NCBI RefSeq assembly: GCF_024808255.1 | Contig: NZ_JANTYS010000006.1 | Location: 248,001 to 312,000 of the forward strand | From: Mucilaginibacter dorajii | GTDB lineage: Bacteria > Bacteroidota > Bacteroidia > Sphingobacteriales > Sphingobacteriaceae | Length of the DNA: 64,000 nucleotides | Direction of reading: 5' to 3' | Made by a program: the position numbers and the translations under genes | The notes under the pieces: generated by a model | What the model saw: only the letters and a program-made list of their open reading frames with translations | Databases searched by the model: none | Told to the model about the DNA's origin: nothing | Shown: positions 9,001-17,259 of the stretch, in pieces | How positions within the stretch are numbered: the stretch's first letter is position 1 | Layout of the letters: the number at the start of each line of letters is the position of its first letter

Positions 9001-12000
9001 TTTCACAAACCATTGACGTGGTTATCCCCGCCCCGCCGAAAGCCAATACCGGTCAAAACACCAATCCTGGCATCGCCTTGCAGAATAATGCATTCAATAT
9101 AACGCCCGATACCAAAGTTAGCCAGGTGATAAACCCCGGTGGTAATGTATTGAAGGTTAACCAGCTTAACGCCAATGTTTTTACTACAAATACTATACAG
9201 GCGTCAATAAACAGGGGTTTTATCTATAATACATCCATGTTTGGTTTCGCCGGGCCAACAATACCAAGCGCAACGTCGCCTGTGATAAGCGATGTAAAGC
9301 TGGTTACAAATGCGTTGGTGCTCAATAATACGCCAGGTGCTGTTGGAAGTGTCTTTGCCAATAACCCGATAATGAACAGGCCTGTTACGGATAGGAATAT
9401 TATCAACAACGTTCAAATGACGGCCTCGGCTATCCAATTTGCCGACCTATATTCAAAAAACCTTCATAACAACCCGCTGGTTCAATCGGCGGTACGTACC
9501 ATTGATCTGGGCGATTGCGGTAACCTGGTACGCCGTACAGGCAGGGTAAGGTTTAAAATTTTAGGCCCCGGTGACCTGCCAGTAAATAACGCCACCATCG
9601 CGTTGTTTGATACATCGTACGTAGCTCAAAACGGCGAGTGGTTTTATGAGGGTTTTGGTGGCAACGCCAAGGTAAGTATAACGCCCCCCAGCGGCTCGGA
9701 CCTTGTAGCTGCTGAACAATCGGTAAACGTAATTGAAGATGGTACCGAAGTTATCCAGGTTATTAAACTTGTAAAAGGCACGCTGATTACAGGTATTGTT
9801 ACAGGTGCGGGGCATACTATAAGCGGCGCCAGTATTGTGGTTGAAAACCAGCCATACCTCAATACCGTTACCGGGGCCGACGGGCGTTACCAGATCAGCC
9901 TTCCCTCGGGCAATACAAGCCTTAAGGCATCAAAATCGGGTTTTATATCATTAGCAAAAGATGTAACAGTCGGTGCTTCAAACCCTTCTGTTGATTTTAC
10001 ACTTAGCGACGGCGGAGGGAGAAATATAAGCAGTTTACTGGGCTTCCCGGTATCGCTCGATAAAATGACTTCTGCCGGTCCAAATACTTACCTGGTGAGC
10101 GGCACATTCAGTGATCTTACGCCGCTCTTTTCGGTATTCAGCAGCCATGATAAAATAGCGGTGAATTTTAGCAATGTAAAGGTTACGTTTGATGCATCAA
10201 ACAATCCTATTCCGGATGGTAATAGGGTACAAACCGACGAGCAGCAGATACCGCTTAAATTATTTAACTTTTTACCGGTAGTACTTAAAACCGATGGAGA
10301 AGCCCTGGTTGTTACAGGTACAACGGGTGGCAAGGGAGAGATAAAAGGCAAGCTGCAATTGGATTTGACGGGTGTAACAAACAGCCGCGGTTACTTGTTG
10401 GCCAAAGGCTTTGTGCCACAGTTAATGCCCGACAATGCCTCATCGCCCGAGGTTGCCCTTTTCAGTTCGGGCGGGGTACCATCATCCTTAACCAAACTCA
10501 AATTTACAGGCGGAGATGCGGGTGCCACCGATTGGGAGGCCGAAGTATATGGCTTTAAGGCTAAAATAGCCTTCGCTAATAGTTTTGTAGATCAGCAGGG
10601 TATCCACCTGCAGGGTTCGGTAAGCACGCCCGACCTGGGTATAATAAAAACCATAAACTTAAAAATTGAAGATTTTGTGCTGAGCCCGCAATTGCAGATC
10701 AGTAAGTTAAAAATAGTAGCTACAGATCTTCCCAAACTATCTATCGGCAGTTGGGAAGCCTCATTAGCCTCATTGGTATTTACCGAAGACGGCTTTAATT
10801 TTGGCGGAAGTATCACCGTGCAAATCCCTAAATCAACACCATCTACAGTAACTTTTTCTGATTTGAGGGTAGGTAAGGATATCTTTTATGGAGGCAGCTT
10901 CAAAATTCCGGATGACGGCCTAAACCTGTTGAACGTGGTAAAACTGATGCCGGGCAGCACACCGCTTAGCTTTGGTAAAGCCCCGGGTTCATCGGCCTAT
11001 AAACTGGCTGGCTCGGGCAGGATCAAATTTGATACATTTATTACCAAAGAGATCAACCTACCTGTTTTTGAAATACAAACCGATGGCCGATTCATGATAG
11101 ATGCGCCTACAGATTTCTCGGCCGATTTCGCTTTTGCCAAATTCAAGGTTCAAAGCATCCAGTTCAATACCACCGATCAGATCCCTTTTATAGGCGTGCA
11201 AGGCGAATTTACGGTAGATGTACCGATGATCAAATTCACCGCCGGAGATATCCGCTTCAAAGCTAAAGTAGGCGGCGGCATAGAGGCCTCGGTAAGCAAG
11301 CTTGGGGCGACAATCGATATCCCGGTGATGAAATCGGAGATCCAGGTAGGTATTAAAGACAACGGTTTTGATGGCAACGGATCGTTGTCCATTCCAGGTA
11401 CTCCTATAAACGCCTCTGTCGATTTTCATTATTATAAAGTAACCGGTGGCATAGATGTAGGCGCTGCCTTCAGCATGGGTACTGTAATCCCTGTGGGGGT
11501 TATCACTATTAATCGTGTTGGCGGTGGTTTCAACTACAACAGCGCCGAAAAGAAATTTAAGATAGACATTAACGGAGATGTATCGTTTGCGGGAACCAGT
11601 ACGCTGGTTAAACTCGCCCCTATAGGCTTATCGGTAGAGAGCGGCCCTGTTATAAAAGGTTATGCTACCGTACAAGTGGCTGATTACCTGAACCTGGCCC
11701 ATGCCGATCTGGTGCTGGATATCCCTAACCAATATTTTACGGTGGCGATCACCTCAGATATTGAGCCAATAAAAGGTCTGGCAAAAGCACACATTCAGGG
11801 CGATCTGGTAGTGAGTGGTAAAAGCTCCGACAGGTATGTATTCCTGGGTTGCGGTATGGATCTTTCCCTGCTGGGCCTCATCAATGCCAGGGCCGATTAC
11901 GCTATGGCCATAGGCCTTAAAAACCCGCGTACCCGCACCGACAGGCTCTCGTATTATTTTGCCAATGCCGCGCCCGAGTATATCAATACCGAATTTACGG

Positions 12001-12470
12001 GGGTGTATTTGAACAGTACGGCTCAGTTGGGGATTCCCGAGGATAAAGCCATAGGTTTTGACGTTTACGTAGCCAGTGCTCATGTTTGGTTCTATACCGA
12101 ATCGAAATCGACGCTGCTGCTTAATTTTGCCGAAAATAGCTATTTGCTTAGTTTATCTGGCAAGTATGGCGGGGGGGCTAAAGCCTGTGCCATTGGTTTA
12201 TGCGTAAGTGCTGGTTTCCAGGCCTGTTATGACATTCGTGGTGGCCGTAATGATACGGACGGCTGGTTCATATCGGGATCGGCAGGAGGCCGGGCCGACT
12301 TTAGCATCGGCGGTTGCAACCCCGGCTGTAACTCCATAGATACCTGCTGGGATTGGCCGCCCGCCGGAGCCAAAGTTTGTGCTACGGCCAATGTCGACCT
12401 TGGGTATTCGCAGCGCAAAGGACTTAATTTTGGTATTCATGTAGGTGGCTACCGTTCCGTATGCCCTTAA
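6033..12470 (+). CDS. Giant secreted multidomain protein, TANFOR-like N-terminus
   Basis: A 2145-residue protein with a signal peptide (residues 1-20). Residues 21-285 resemble the N-terminal region of Bacteroidota TANFOR-type proteins (PPYPRKITDY start, LPEGSYRFCVQAFD, then an Ig-like part with GRRYAMLVEAFD); this is from memory and only moderately sure. A Lys/Ala/Gln linker follows at about 290-310, then Pro/Gly/Thr-rich sequence. Two carboxypeptidase-regulatory-like Ig modules lie at about 932-1000 and 1248-1313, the second with a TGADGRYQISLPSGN core. A beta-strand-rich stretch spans about 1400-2040. The last 100 residues are Cys-rich (CNPGCNSIDTCW and others). I see no T9SS C-terminal sorting domain and no catalytic site. 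A surface scaffold, adhesin or matrix protein is inferred. Confidence 0.7.
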   Translation: MKKLYLFLLICIAWLPLQAQVSVSIQILPPYPRKITDYSSQPQLMVVSVTNLSTTTRRIQLRGSITGDNGVELSVKPTYKSSTVIELGPGQSRSLNGNDIGKFFDYTKVVYKGITQSDFINKNGLPEGSYRFCVQAFDYDTNAPISPDEPVGCSNTFTISSLEPPTIITPMEDAQLSAAAGQIVLMQWSTPPGTSPQIMSSVRYKLRMVEVIGDRNPSNALMSATQPYFFEKEVTGNSYVYNAADPQLTPGRRYAMLVEAFDPFNNTPFRNKGRSEVRSFIYGGPPIVKIDTLKAKEEAKQKAQSVQYATNTIKGKLLWAFKKTEPQYSGSSGFGGVSPAIPVPVNTIVKATPPPIVLTGGPIHGLASRPVSGLRMPVFNAPNVLNDSRLAAAAQIDPTLISSLPPPVVTPSGPAATDVITTSGGTNLSYTQDPITVDTATERYALPNTQITIKGVIDPSWKTTNGFSATTAATQFTYTTTDYSYLGMYSFPSMSFQNSMFDFSFGFHYNLDPPPVEELITSGKTDGGGNFAIDFTHPSYMGLSKYNKLIISVESTDFEQKSVEIPISKLDSTGTRDIGQILLLARTMRFTPRLSIDNVADANAEDKVAIVHIYRDKVDFENTNYLYQEGNIPFDAKHAETINGRSVVEVAVDSVKMGTGGGAIKFGRLFYGGRFTVIIDSHNQRFNGKTTDLQAHNLNLAANLVLNVSADFRLTATPAYVFGEVRMSLPTGFVPVSGAIVKVEYNTSDLLNPGPPPITGSIIGYLNGARSKIDLLLGGNNNQVPVASGLIARPLMINIPGLRSTPLNTPITSGMVNLATAKPINPAGLSGTVASEASKTKILAQSVLSQADELSLIKLLSTDYGPYSAKTDSLGRFTIPNLPQLKDGKNFTVKLIKVSSEFQDLEVTPDTVQSFTGLAKGSNREVIFSIKPDIVSVVGRAVSSTKQAIPNARLHFVNSTVYFNSGEDGLFQTSYYQGSHKLMIEKEGYLSQTIDVVIPAPPKANTGQNTNPGIALQNNAFNITPDTKVSQVINPGGNVLKVNQLNANVFTTNTIQASINRGFIYNTSMFGFAGPTIPSATSPVISDVKLVTNALVLNNTPGAVGSVFANNPIMNRPVTDRNIINNVQMTASAIQFADLYSKNLHNNPLVQSAVRTIDLGDCGNLVRRTGRVRFKILGPGDLPVNNATIALFDTSYVAQNGEWFYEGFGGNAKVSITPPSGSDLVAAEQSVNVIEDGTEVIQVIKLVKGTLITGIVTGAGHTISGASIVVENQPYLNTVTGADGRYQISLPSGNTSLKASKSGFISLAKDVTVGASNPSVDFTLSDGGGRNISSLLGFPVSLDKMTSAGPNTYLVSGTFSDLTPLFSVFSSHDKIAVNFSNVKVTFDASNNPIPDGNRVQTDEQQIPLKLFNFLPVVLKTDGEALVVTGTTGGKGEIKGKLQLDLTGVTNSRGYLLAKGFVPQLMPDNASSPEVALFSSGGVPSSLTKLKFTGGDAGATDWEAEVYGFKAKIAFANSFVDQQGIHLQGSVSTPDLGIIKTINLKIEDFVLSPQLQISKLKIVATDLPKLSIGSWEASLASLVFTEDGFNFGGSITVQIPKSTPSTVTFSDLRVGKDIFYGGSFKIPDDGLNLLNVVKLMPGSTPLSFGKAPGSSAYKLAGSGRIKFDTFITKEINLPVFEIQTDGRFMIDAPTDFSADFAFAKFKVQSIQFNTTDQIPFIGVQGEFTVDVPMIKFTAGDIRFKAKVGGGIEASVSKLGATIDIPVMKSEIQVGIKDNGFDGNGSLSIPGTPINASVDFHYYKVTGGIDVGAAFSMGTVIPVGVITINRVGGGFNYNSAEKKFKIDINGDVSFAGTSTLVKLAPIGLSVESGPVIKGYATVQVADYLNLAHADLVLDIPNQYFTVAITSDIEPIKGLAKAHIQGDLVVSGKSSDRYVFLGCGMDLSLLGLINARADYAMAIGLKNPRTRTDRLSYYFANAAPEYINTEFTGVYLNSTAQLGIPEDKAIGFDVYVASAHVWFYTESKSTLLLNFAENSYLLSLSGKYGGGAKACAIGLCVSAGFQACYDIRGGRNDTDGWFISGSAGGRADFSIGGCNPGCNSIDTCWDWPPAGAKVCATANVDLGYSQRKGLNFGIHVGGYRSVCP

Positions 12471-12481
12471 TTTAAAACAGT

Positions 12482-14488
12482 ATGAAAAGATTTAATTTAA
12501 CAATATTATTACTGATAGCAGCGCTGGGTGTAAACGCACAGCAGGCGCAAACCGGGGTTGCGGGCGGCCATTTATTACCGTCAGACAAGCAGATAATTGT
12601 AATGGTGAATTCGCCCGGGCCTGGCACCAAATCACTTAATATTTTCAGAAAATATAAAAGCTATGAGATCACTAAAGATCAAAGTGGCACAGGGAATTTT
12701 AAAAAACAGGCTATAATTACCTTCCCGGGTTCCTATGCCGAATTTAAAAAACGTGCGGGAGCATCGTTGGCCGATGAATTTAAGATCCAGGTAAAAGCGA
12801 AAGATGATGCGGAAGCCTGGGCTATTTTGCAGAGCACCGATATACAAAAGATAGGTTATTTTTTCCTTTCCAAAGAGTTCCTGGAAGGCATTGGAATGTT
12901 GTGGACCGATACCGACATCAAAGGCAATTCGGCAGCAACTGCCTATCGTGTTTCGGGCATCGACGCTGCGGGAAAATCGGAGGTTATTTATACAGAAGCT
13001 ATCTCTGAAGTAAAACGGGTGCCTTTTCCTAAATTTAAACTGAACAGGGCTTTAGTTGCCGATAGTGTAGTGCAGTTTACGTGGTCGGTTCCGGCGCCGG
13101 CTGTAAATCCTGCTGTTTTCGCGGCGGTATACAAGAAATCCTCAACCTCAAAAAACTTTACCGTAGCTGCCGAACGTTTGCTTGTTTACAACCGGGATGA
13201 TAGTTTGCATGTTTATTTTACCGAAAGGGTAAAGCCAGGCGAATTGCTTACCTATTATGTACAGCCTTTTGATATGGCGGGCAACAAAGGTGCAGGTTCA
13301 GATCCTACAAGTCACCTCACTAAATCATTTAAAAGCATTGCTACAATTACAGGTTTTAAAGTAAAAGATACCACCAATGCGCTGTATCTTAGCTGGAACT
13401 CGCTGCCCCGGCAGGCTGTTTATTCAGGTATCCAGGTACTTAAATCCCGTTTGGCACAAAAGGATTTTGTTGTTGCAGATACGCTCTCGCCCAACGCCGT
13501 TAATTACCTCGATCGTAAGGTGCTGCCCAATATGGTATATTATTACCAGGTAAGACCCTTGCTGGTGCCTTATCCGGGCTTTAAAATGCTGCCAACCGCT
13601 ACAGCACATGGCTCGCTGCAAGTAAAAAAAGAAAGGCCATCCAAACCGGGGGGATTACATGCTACGCAGGACAGCACGCGGTCGATTGTGCTTAGCTGGG
13701 ATAAAAATCCCGAGCTGGATCTCTTTGCTTATTATGTGCTTCGCGGAACATCAGATAAAGATATGCGTATCATTTCACCGCCTGTCCGCGATACCGTTTA
13801 CCGCGATTCATTAAAATATCTCAATGGCGAAACACAATATCTATATGCTGTGCAAGTGATGAACCTGGCGCAAAACATGAGCGATGTATCAATACCAGTA
13901 GGTATCCGCCCGCTTAAAGCCCAGTATGTAGCCTCGCCCGGTGGTGTACAAAGCCGCTGGGCAGACCGGGGCGTTAGTCTTAAATGGGAAAATACTGTTG
14001 CAGTATATGATAACGTGATCGGGTATATTGTATTTAGGCGTGAAAAAGGCGAGCCTTTGTTTAAGGTGATATCGAAAGTACAGCGCCTGCCGTTTTTTAG
14101 GGATACCGTTGTAATTTCGGGTAAAACGTATGAATACGGTATTACCTCTGTTGATGCTTTTGCCAATCAAAGCCTGCTGTCACCACTTACCGAATTGTTG
14201 ATACCGACAGATGATTTTATTGCCCCACCATCGGATCTGTACCTGAGCAATAAACCAGAAGGCGTCCAGCTCAACTGGCCTGCAAACGACAAGGGTAACC
14301 ATTATGTAATTTACCGCAGGCAGGCCTCGTCAAAAACATTCAGCAAAGTAGCCGCCGTTGAAAATGCCAGTAGCTACCTGGATAAAACGGTAGTGCCCGG
14401 CGTATTATACATTTATAAGATAGCTGCGTTGCTTGATCAAACTGAAAGTAGAACCGGAGGGGAGAAAGCGGTTAGGCGGTTAAAGTGA
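12482..14488 (+). CDS. Secreted fibronectin type III-like repeat protein
   Basis: A 668-residue protein with a signal peptide ending VNAQ. From about residue 185 on it shows repeated Ig/Fn3-type units. Two clear ones start at RPSKPGGLHATQD (about 393) and APPSDLYLSN (about 582), each with the SWDKNPE or NWPANDKG strand-B/C pattern, a YYVLRG or YVIYRR strand and a Tyr-containing strand-F. The protein contains almost no Cys. It begins 11 bases after the giant gene and ends the cassette, followed by a hairpin terminator at 14625. Function is unknown; a surface-exposed or periplasmic partner of the giant protein is the simplest reading of the context. Confidence 0.7.
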   Translation: MKRFNLTILLLIAALGVNAQQAQTGVAGGHLLPSDKQIIVMVNSPGPGTKSLNIFRKYKSYEITKDQSGTGNFKKQAIITFPGSYAEFKKRAGASLADEFKIQVKAKDDAEAWAILQSTDIQKIGYFFLSKEFLEGIGMLWTDTDIKGNSAATAYRVSGIDAAGKSEVIYTEAISEVKRVPFPKFKLNRALVADSVVQFTWSVPAPAVNPAVFAAVYKKSSTSKNFTVAAERLLVYNRDDSLHVYFTERVKPGELLTYYVQPFDMAGNKGAGSDPTSHLTKSFKSIATITGFKVKDTTNALYLSWNSLPRQAVYSGIQVLKSRLAQKDFVVADTLSPNAVNYLDRKVLPNMVYYYQVRPLLVPYPGFKMLPTATAHGSLQVKKERPSKPGGLHATQDSTRSIVLSWDKNPELDLFAYYVLRGTSDKDMRIISPPVRDTVYRDSLKYLNGETQYLYAVQVMNLAQNMSDVSIPVGIRPLKAQYVASPGGVQSRWADRGVSLKWENTVAVYDNVIGYIVFRREKGEPLFKVISKVQRLPFFRDTVVISGKTYEYGITSVDAFANQSLLSPLTELLIPTDDFIAPPSDLYLSNKPEGVQLNWPANDKGNHYVIYRRQASSKTFSKVAAVENASSYLDKTVVPGVLYIYKIAALLDQTESRTGGEKAVRRLK

Positions 14489-14624
14489 CATATATTGGCG
14501 ACTCTGATGAATCTCAGGTAAATATAGGCAGATATAACGTTACAGTGATAATGCAGATTTGCTTTAGTGAAGGTCTCCTTCGGGCACCGGAGAAAAGCGA
14601 TTTTTAGGTCGGGTTAAAAACAAG

Positions 14625-14656
14625 AAACGCCGTAAATGATTATTTACGGCGTTTTT
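14625..14656 (+). terminator. Rho-independent terminator after the giant-protein cassette
   Basis: A perfect 13-base stem (14625-14637 pairing with 14642-14654, AACGCCGTAAAT-type arm) with a 4-base loop, ending in a T-run. It lies 137 bases past the Fn3-protein stop. The A-run on the other side makes it potentially bidirectional. Confidence 0.8.
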
Positions 14657-15000
14657 GATCCTAATTATAAAATGCTTGGCGGGGTGAACGGGAACCTATT
14701 AGAACACCTTGATAGGATTTTGGAAGTTGTTAAAGAGATCCTTAATAGTCAAAAATAGAATCTGGTTGAATTTAGTGATTGATAGGCAAAGGATATTTTT
14801 CACATGCCAACAACCACCCATTTCCCCGGTTTTTTCCATGCGCAACAAGTTCTGTAATAATCTACTCTAATGCTTGCAAAATCGTCGAAAGGGATGGTCT
14901 GTCGGATTTTTTTCAAACTCTTTGTGTTTTCTTAACAACCTGATGACCTCTCTTTGTCAGGCTTGTATAGTATTTGCCTGTCAGTTATCGTTCACCGATA

Positions 15001-15014
15001 TTGATAAATATCAA
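15001..15014. promoter_or_regulatory. FNR/Crp-type palindrome TTGAT-N4-ATCAA
   Basis: The sequence TTGATAAATATCAA is an exact match to the classical FNR half-site arrangement TTGAT-N4-ATCAA, and the palindrome extends by one more base on each side. It lies 144 bases upstream of the SDR gene, in a cassette whose third gene encodes a Crp/Fnr-family regulator. Binding by that regulator is inference: Bacteroidota family members can have other specificities, and a 10-base match can occur by chance. Confidence 0.5.
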
Positions 15015-15071
15015 TGACAATGGCTGAGGTTTTTCAGGTTGGAACCGACCCCAATTTGAGTTTAAATAATT

Positions 15072-15104
15072 GACATTTGTCACAGTGATTTAGTTACAAA
15101 TGTC
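15072..15104. promoter_or_regulatory. Interrupted inverted repeat upstream of the SDR gene
   Basis: Perfect 9-base arms, GACATTTGT (15072-15080) and ACAAATGTC (15096-15104), are separated by 15 bases and end 54 bases before the SDR start codon. The centre-to-centre spacing of about 24 bases could suit a dimeric operator or a weak stem-loop in the leader. No TAnnTTTG box is seen nearby. Confidence 0.4.
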
Positions 15105-15158
15105 TTTTTTCTCCTATGAAGAACTCTTCAACTTTGGGCAATAACAGATAACAAAAAA

Positions 15159-15926
15159 ATGAAGTTAAAAAACAAAGTTGCCGTTATTACCGGAGGTAAT
15201 AGCGGAATAGGATTCGGCGTAGCCGAAGCATTAAAGAACGAAGGTGCGACTGGGGTAATCACAGGAAGGAACCAGGCGACACTTGACAGCGCGGCAAAGC
15301 AATTGGGTGAAGGATTCATCGGATTAAAAGGAGATGTGACCAATTTGGATGACCTGGAGAATGTGTTCAGGATAGCGGCCGAAAGATTCGGTAAAATAGA
15401 TACTCTTGTCGTTAATGCCGGTGGTATTGTTGACGGGCAGCCTATGTTAGGAATAAACGAGGTGACCGAGGAGAACTATGACCTCTACATGGACCTTAAT
15501 CTTAAAAGTACCTATTTTTCCGTGAAAAAGGCGTTACCTTACCTGAATGACGGAGCATCCATTATCCTTATCGGGTCAAGTGCCGCTCACCGTGCAGCTC
15601 CTGGCATGACCATCTACGGCGCTGCCAAAGCCGCCGTGATTTCCCTTGCTAAGGGTTTATCACTTGATCTTCTTTCAAGAAGGGTCAGAGTGAATACTTT
15701 GTCTCCGGGATCAATCGATACCCCGGTATTTGGAAAGATCGTGCCAGATGAGCAGGTGGATTTTGTCAAGAAAATGTGGGTTGATATAACCCCGGTTGGT
15801 AGGATGGGGACACCTGGTGACATCGGAAAAGCTGCCGCTTTCCTGGCATCAGATGATTCCGCCTTTATCGTCGGAACAGAAATTTTATCAGATGGCGGAC
15901 TTACCAATATCAATTTAATGAAATAA
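15159..15926 (+). CDS. SDR-family NAD(P)-dependent oxidoreductase
   Basis: A 255-residue classical short-chain dehydrogenase/reductase. The cofactor motif TGGNSGIG is at residues 11-18, the acidic-loop GDV at about 58-60 and the NAG motif at 86-88. A catalytic Ser lies in the GSSA segment (about 140), with Tyr153 and Lys157 in YGAAK and a PGSIDTP segment after the active site. The length is typical of complete enzymes. The substrate cannot be inferred; glucose-1-dehydrogenase-like and 3-oxoacyl-reductase-like members look alike here. The MFS gene follows after 47 bases, so the two are likely co-transcribed. Confidence 0.88.
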   Translation: MKLKNKVAVITGGNSGIGFGVAEALKNEGATGVITGRNQATLDSAAKQLGEGFIGLKGDVTNLDDLENVFRIAAERFGKIDTLVVNAGGIVDGQPMLGINEVTEENYDLYMDLNLKSTYFSVKKALPYLNDGASIILIGSSAAHRAAPGMTIYGAAKAAVISLAKGLSLDLLSRRVRVNTLSPGSIDTPVFGKIVPDEQVDFVKKMWVDITPVGRMGTPGDIGKAAAFLASDDSAFIVGTEILSDGGLTNINLMK

Positions 15927-15973
15927 TCATTCTACGGGCGGCATAAAATTGCCGCCCGTAATTTTTAGATATT

Positions 15974-17170
15974 ATGGGAAATGACAAAATGCCCGGTGCA
16001 ACGACCGCTCCGGAATGGAATGCGGTATACGCCATGTCTCTGGCGGTTTCAGGGCTAATCATTTCGGAATTTTTACCTGTCAGCCTTTTGACGCCCATTG
16101 CGCGTGAACTACATATTGCTGAGGGCGTAGCAGGGCAAACCATTTCGGTCACTGCCATTGTGGCTATGGTAGCCAGTTTATTGACCCCTTCCGCTACACA
16201 TCGTTATAACAGGCGAAATGTACTTGTCGTGCTTGGACTCCTGCAAGTAGCTTCTAATCTGATGGTAGGATATGCCGGCAGTTATATGGTGCTTTTGGTC
16301 GGGCGTATCCTTTTGGGCATAGGTTTAGGCGGGTTCTGGAGTTTGTGCGTGGCGACTATTATGCGACTGGTACCCGAAGAAGTGGTGCCAAAGGCACTGG
16401 CCATAGTCTTTGGCACAGTCTCTGTTGCTACGGTAATTGCTGCGCCGCTCGGCAGTTTTCTGGGTAATATGATTGGCTGGCGTAATGTATTCTTGTCAAC
16501 GGCCGGCCTGGGCATGGCAGCGCTGTTCTGGCAAGCGGCAGCGGTGCCTTCTATGTCACGACAGCAACCAGCTGCTCTCGGTACTATTTTATTGATCATG
16601 AAGCGCCCGGGTATGAAAATGGGTATGCTGGCAGTCATGCTGGTATTTGCAGGTTATGGAATATTTTTTACCTATTTGCGGCCGTTTCTGGAAACGATCA
16701 CAGGCGTAAGTAACCGAATACTATCAGTTGTGCTGTTGGGTTTCAGTCTGGCAAACCTGGGGGGCACAACTCTGGGGCGGTTTCCCCTGGAAAAAAACAT
16801 GTACAGAACGCTGTTTTTTGCTGCGCTGATCTTAGGCTGCATCGTCGGTCTGATCGTCCTTTTTGAGCACAAAGCTATGGTGGTTTTTTGTTTGATCGCC
16901 TTATGGGGGCTATTTTTTGGAATGTTGCAGATCGGATGGAATATGTGGATCACAAGGGTCGTCCCTGACGAGGCAGAAAGCGGAGGTGGGGCATTGGTGG
17001 CGATCATTCAATTCGGAATTATGGCCGGCGCCAGTGCAGGCGGTTACTTTTATGACACCTTCGGAGGGCAGGTAAATTATTTGGTAGGCAGTTTTGTAGC
17101 TATTGGAGCAGCCATCACCAGTATGGTAGCCTTCAGGCAACAAAAATGGTCCTCCACAGCTAATAAGTGA
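15974..17170 (+). CDS. MFS transporter (DHA1/AraJ-like exporter)
   Basis: A 398-residue protein with twelve predicted membrane segments in two halves and a central loop near residues 195-205 (SMSRQQPA). The signature loop 2-3 is seen as THRYNRRNVLV, and a LVGRILLGIGLGGFW motif is typical of helix 4 in drug/H+ antiporter family members. Family members export drugs, sugars or amino-acid-like compounds; the actual substrate is unknown. It sits between an SDR gene and a Crp/Fnr regulator, an arrangement that suggests an inducible detoxification or efflux cassette. The start ATG at 15974 is the first of the frame after the SDR stop. Confidence 0.85.
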   Translation: MGNDKMPGATTAPEWNAVYAMSLAVSGLIISEFLPVSLLTPIARELHIAEGVAGQTISVTAIVAMVASLLTPSATHRYNRRNVLVVLGLLQVASNLMVGYAGSYMVLLVGRILLGIGLGGFWSLCVATIMRLVPEEVVPKALAIVFGTVSVATVIAAPLGSFLGNMIGWRNVFLSTAGLGMAALFWQAAAVPSMSRQQPAALGTILLIMKRPGMKMGMLAVMLVFAGYGIFFTYLRPFLETITGVSNRILSVVLLGFSLANLGGTTLGRFPLEKNMYRTLFFAALILGCIVGLIVLFEHKAMVVFCLIALWGLFFGMLQIGWNMWITRVVPDEAESGGGALVAIIQFGIMAGASAGGYFYDTFGGQVNYLVGSFVAIGAAITSMVAFRQQKWSSTANK

Positions 17171-17235
17171 TTCGCTTAAGCGTCATTTTAGCAACATATT
17201 AGTACTGATATAAAAGAAATGCTGTGCCTTTTGAA

Positions 17236-17243
17236 TAGTTTTG
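17236..17243 (+). promoter_or_regulatory. Promoter -7 box for the Crp/Fnr gene
   Basis: TAGTTTTG fits the Bacteroidota -7 consensus TAnnTTTG and lies 16 bases before the regulator's ATG, giving a short leader. A matching TTG -33 element is not obvious. It suggests the regulator has its own promoter in addition to read-through from the MFS gene. Confidence 0.5.
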
Positions 17244-17259
17244 TTAAAAAGGCGCTCAA

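Larger units (their letters stand above)
14489..15158. other. 670-base intergenic region before the SDR gene
   Basis: It holds a terminator hairpin (14625-14656), a perfect FNR-type site (15001-15014) and an interrupted inverted repeat (15072-15104), each listed separately. A 28-codon open frame at 14672-14758 (ending ILNSQK) may be the relic of a longer gene but is unsupported. The rest, about 14760-15000, shows nothing I can name. Confidence 0.5.

Noticed and set aside
11058..11429. Minus-strand open frame of 123 codons inside the giant gene
   Set aside because: Antisense shadow of a continuous 2145-codon frame with signal peptide and operon context.
6033..12470. Polymorphic toxin or Rhs-type protein
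   Set aside because: No YD-repeat core, no toxin C-terminal domain and no immunity-sized gene directly after it.
14672..14758. 28-codon frame (MLGG...ILNSQK) in the gap before the SDR gene
   Set aside because: Too short to support; looks helical and could be a gene relic, but nothing else confirms it.
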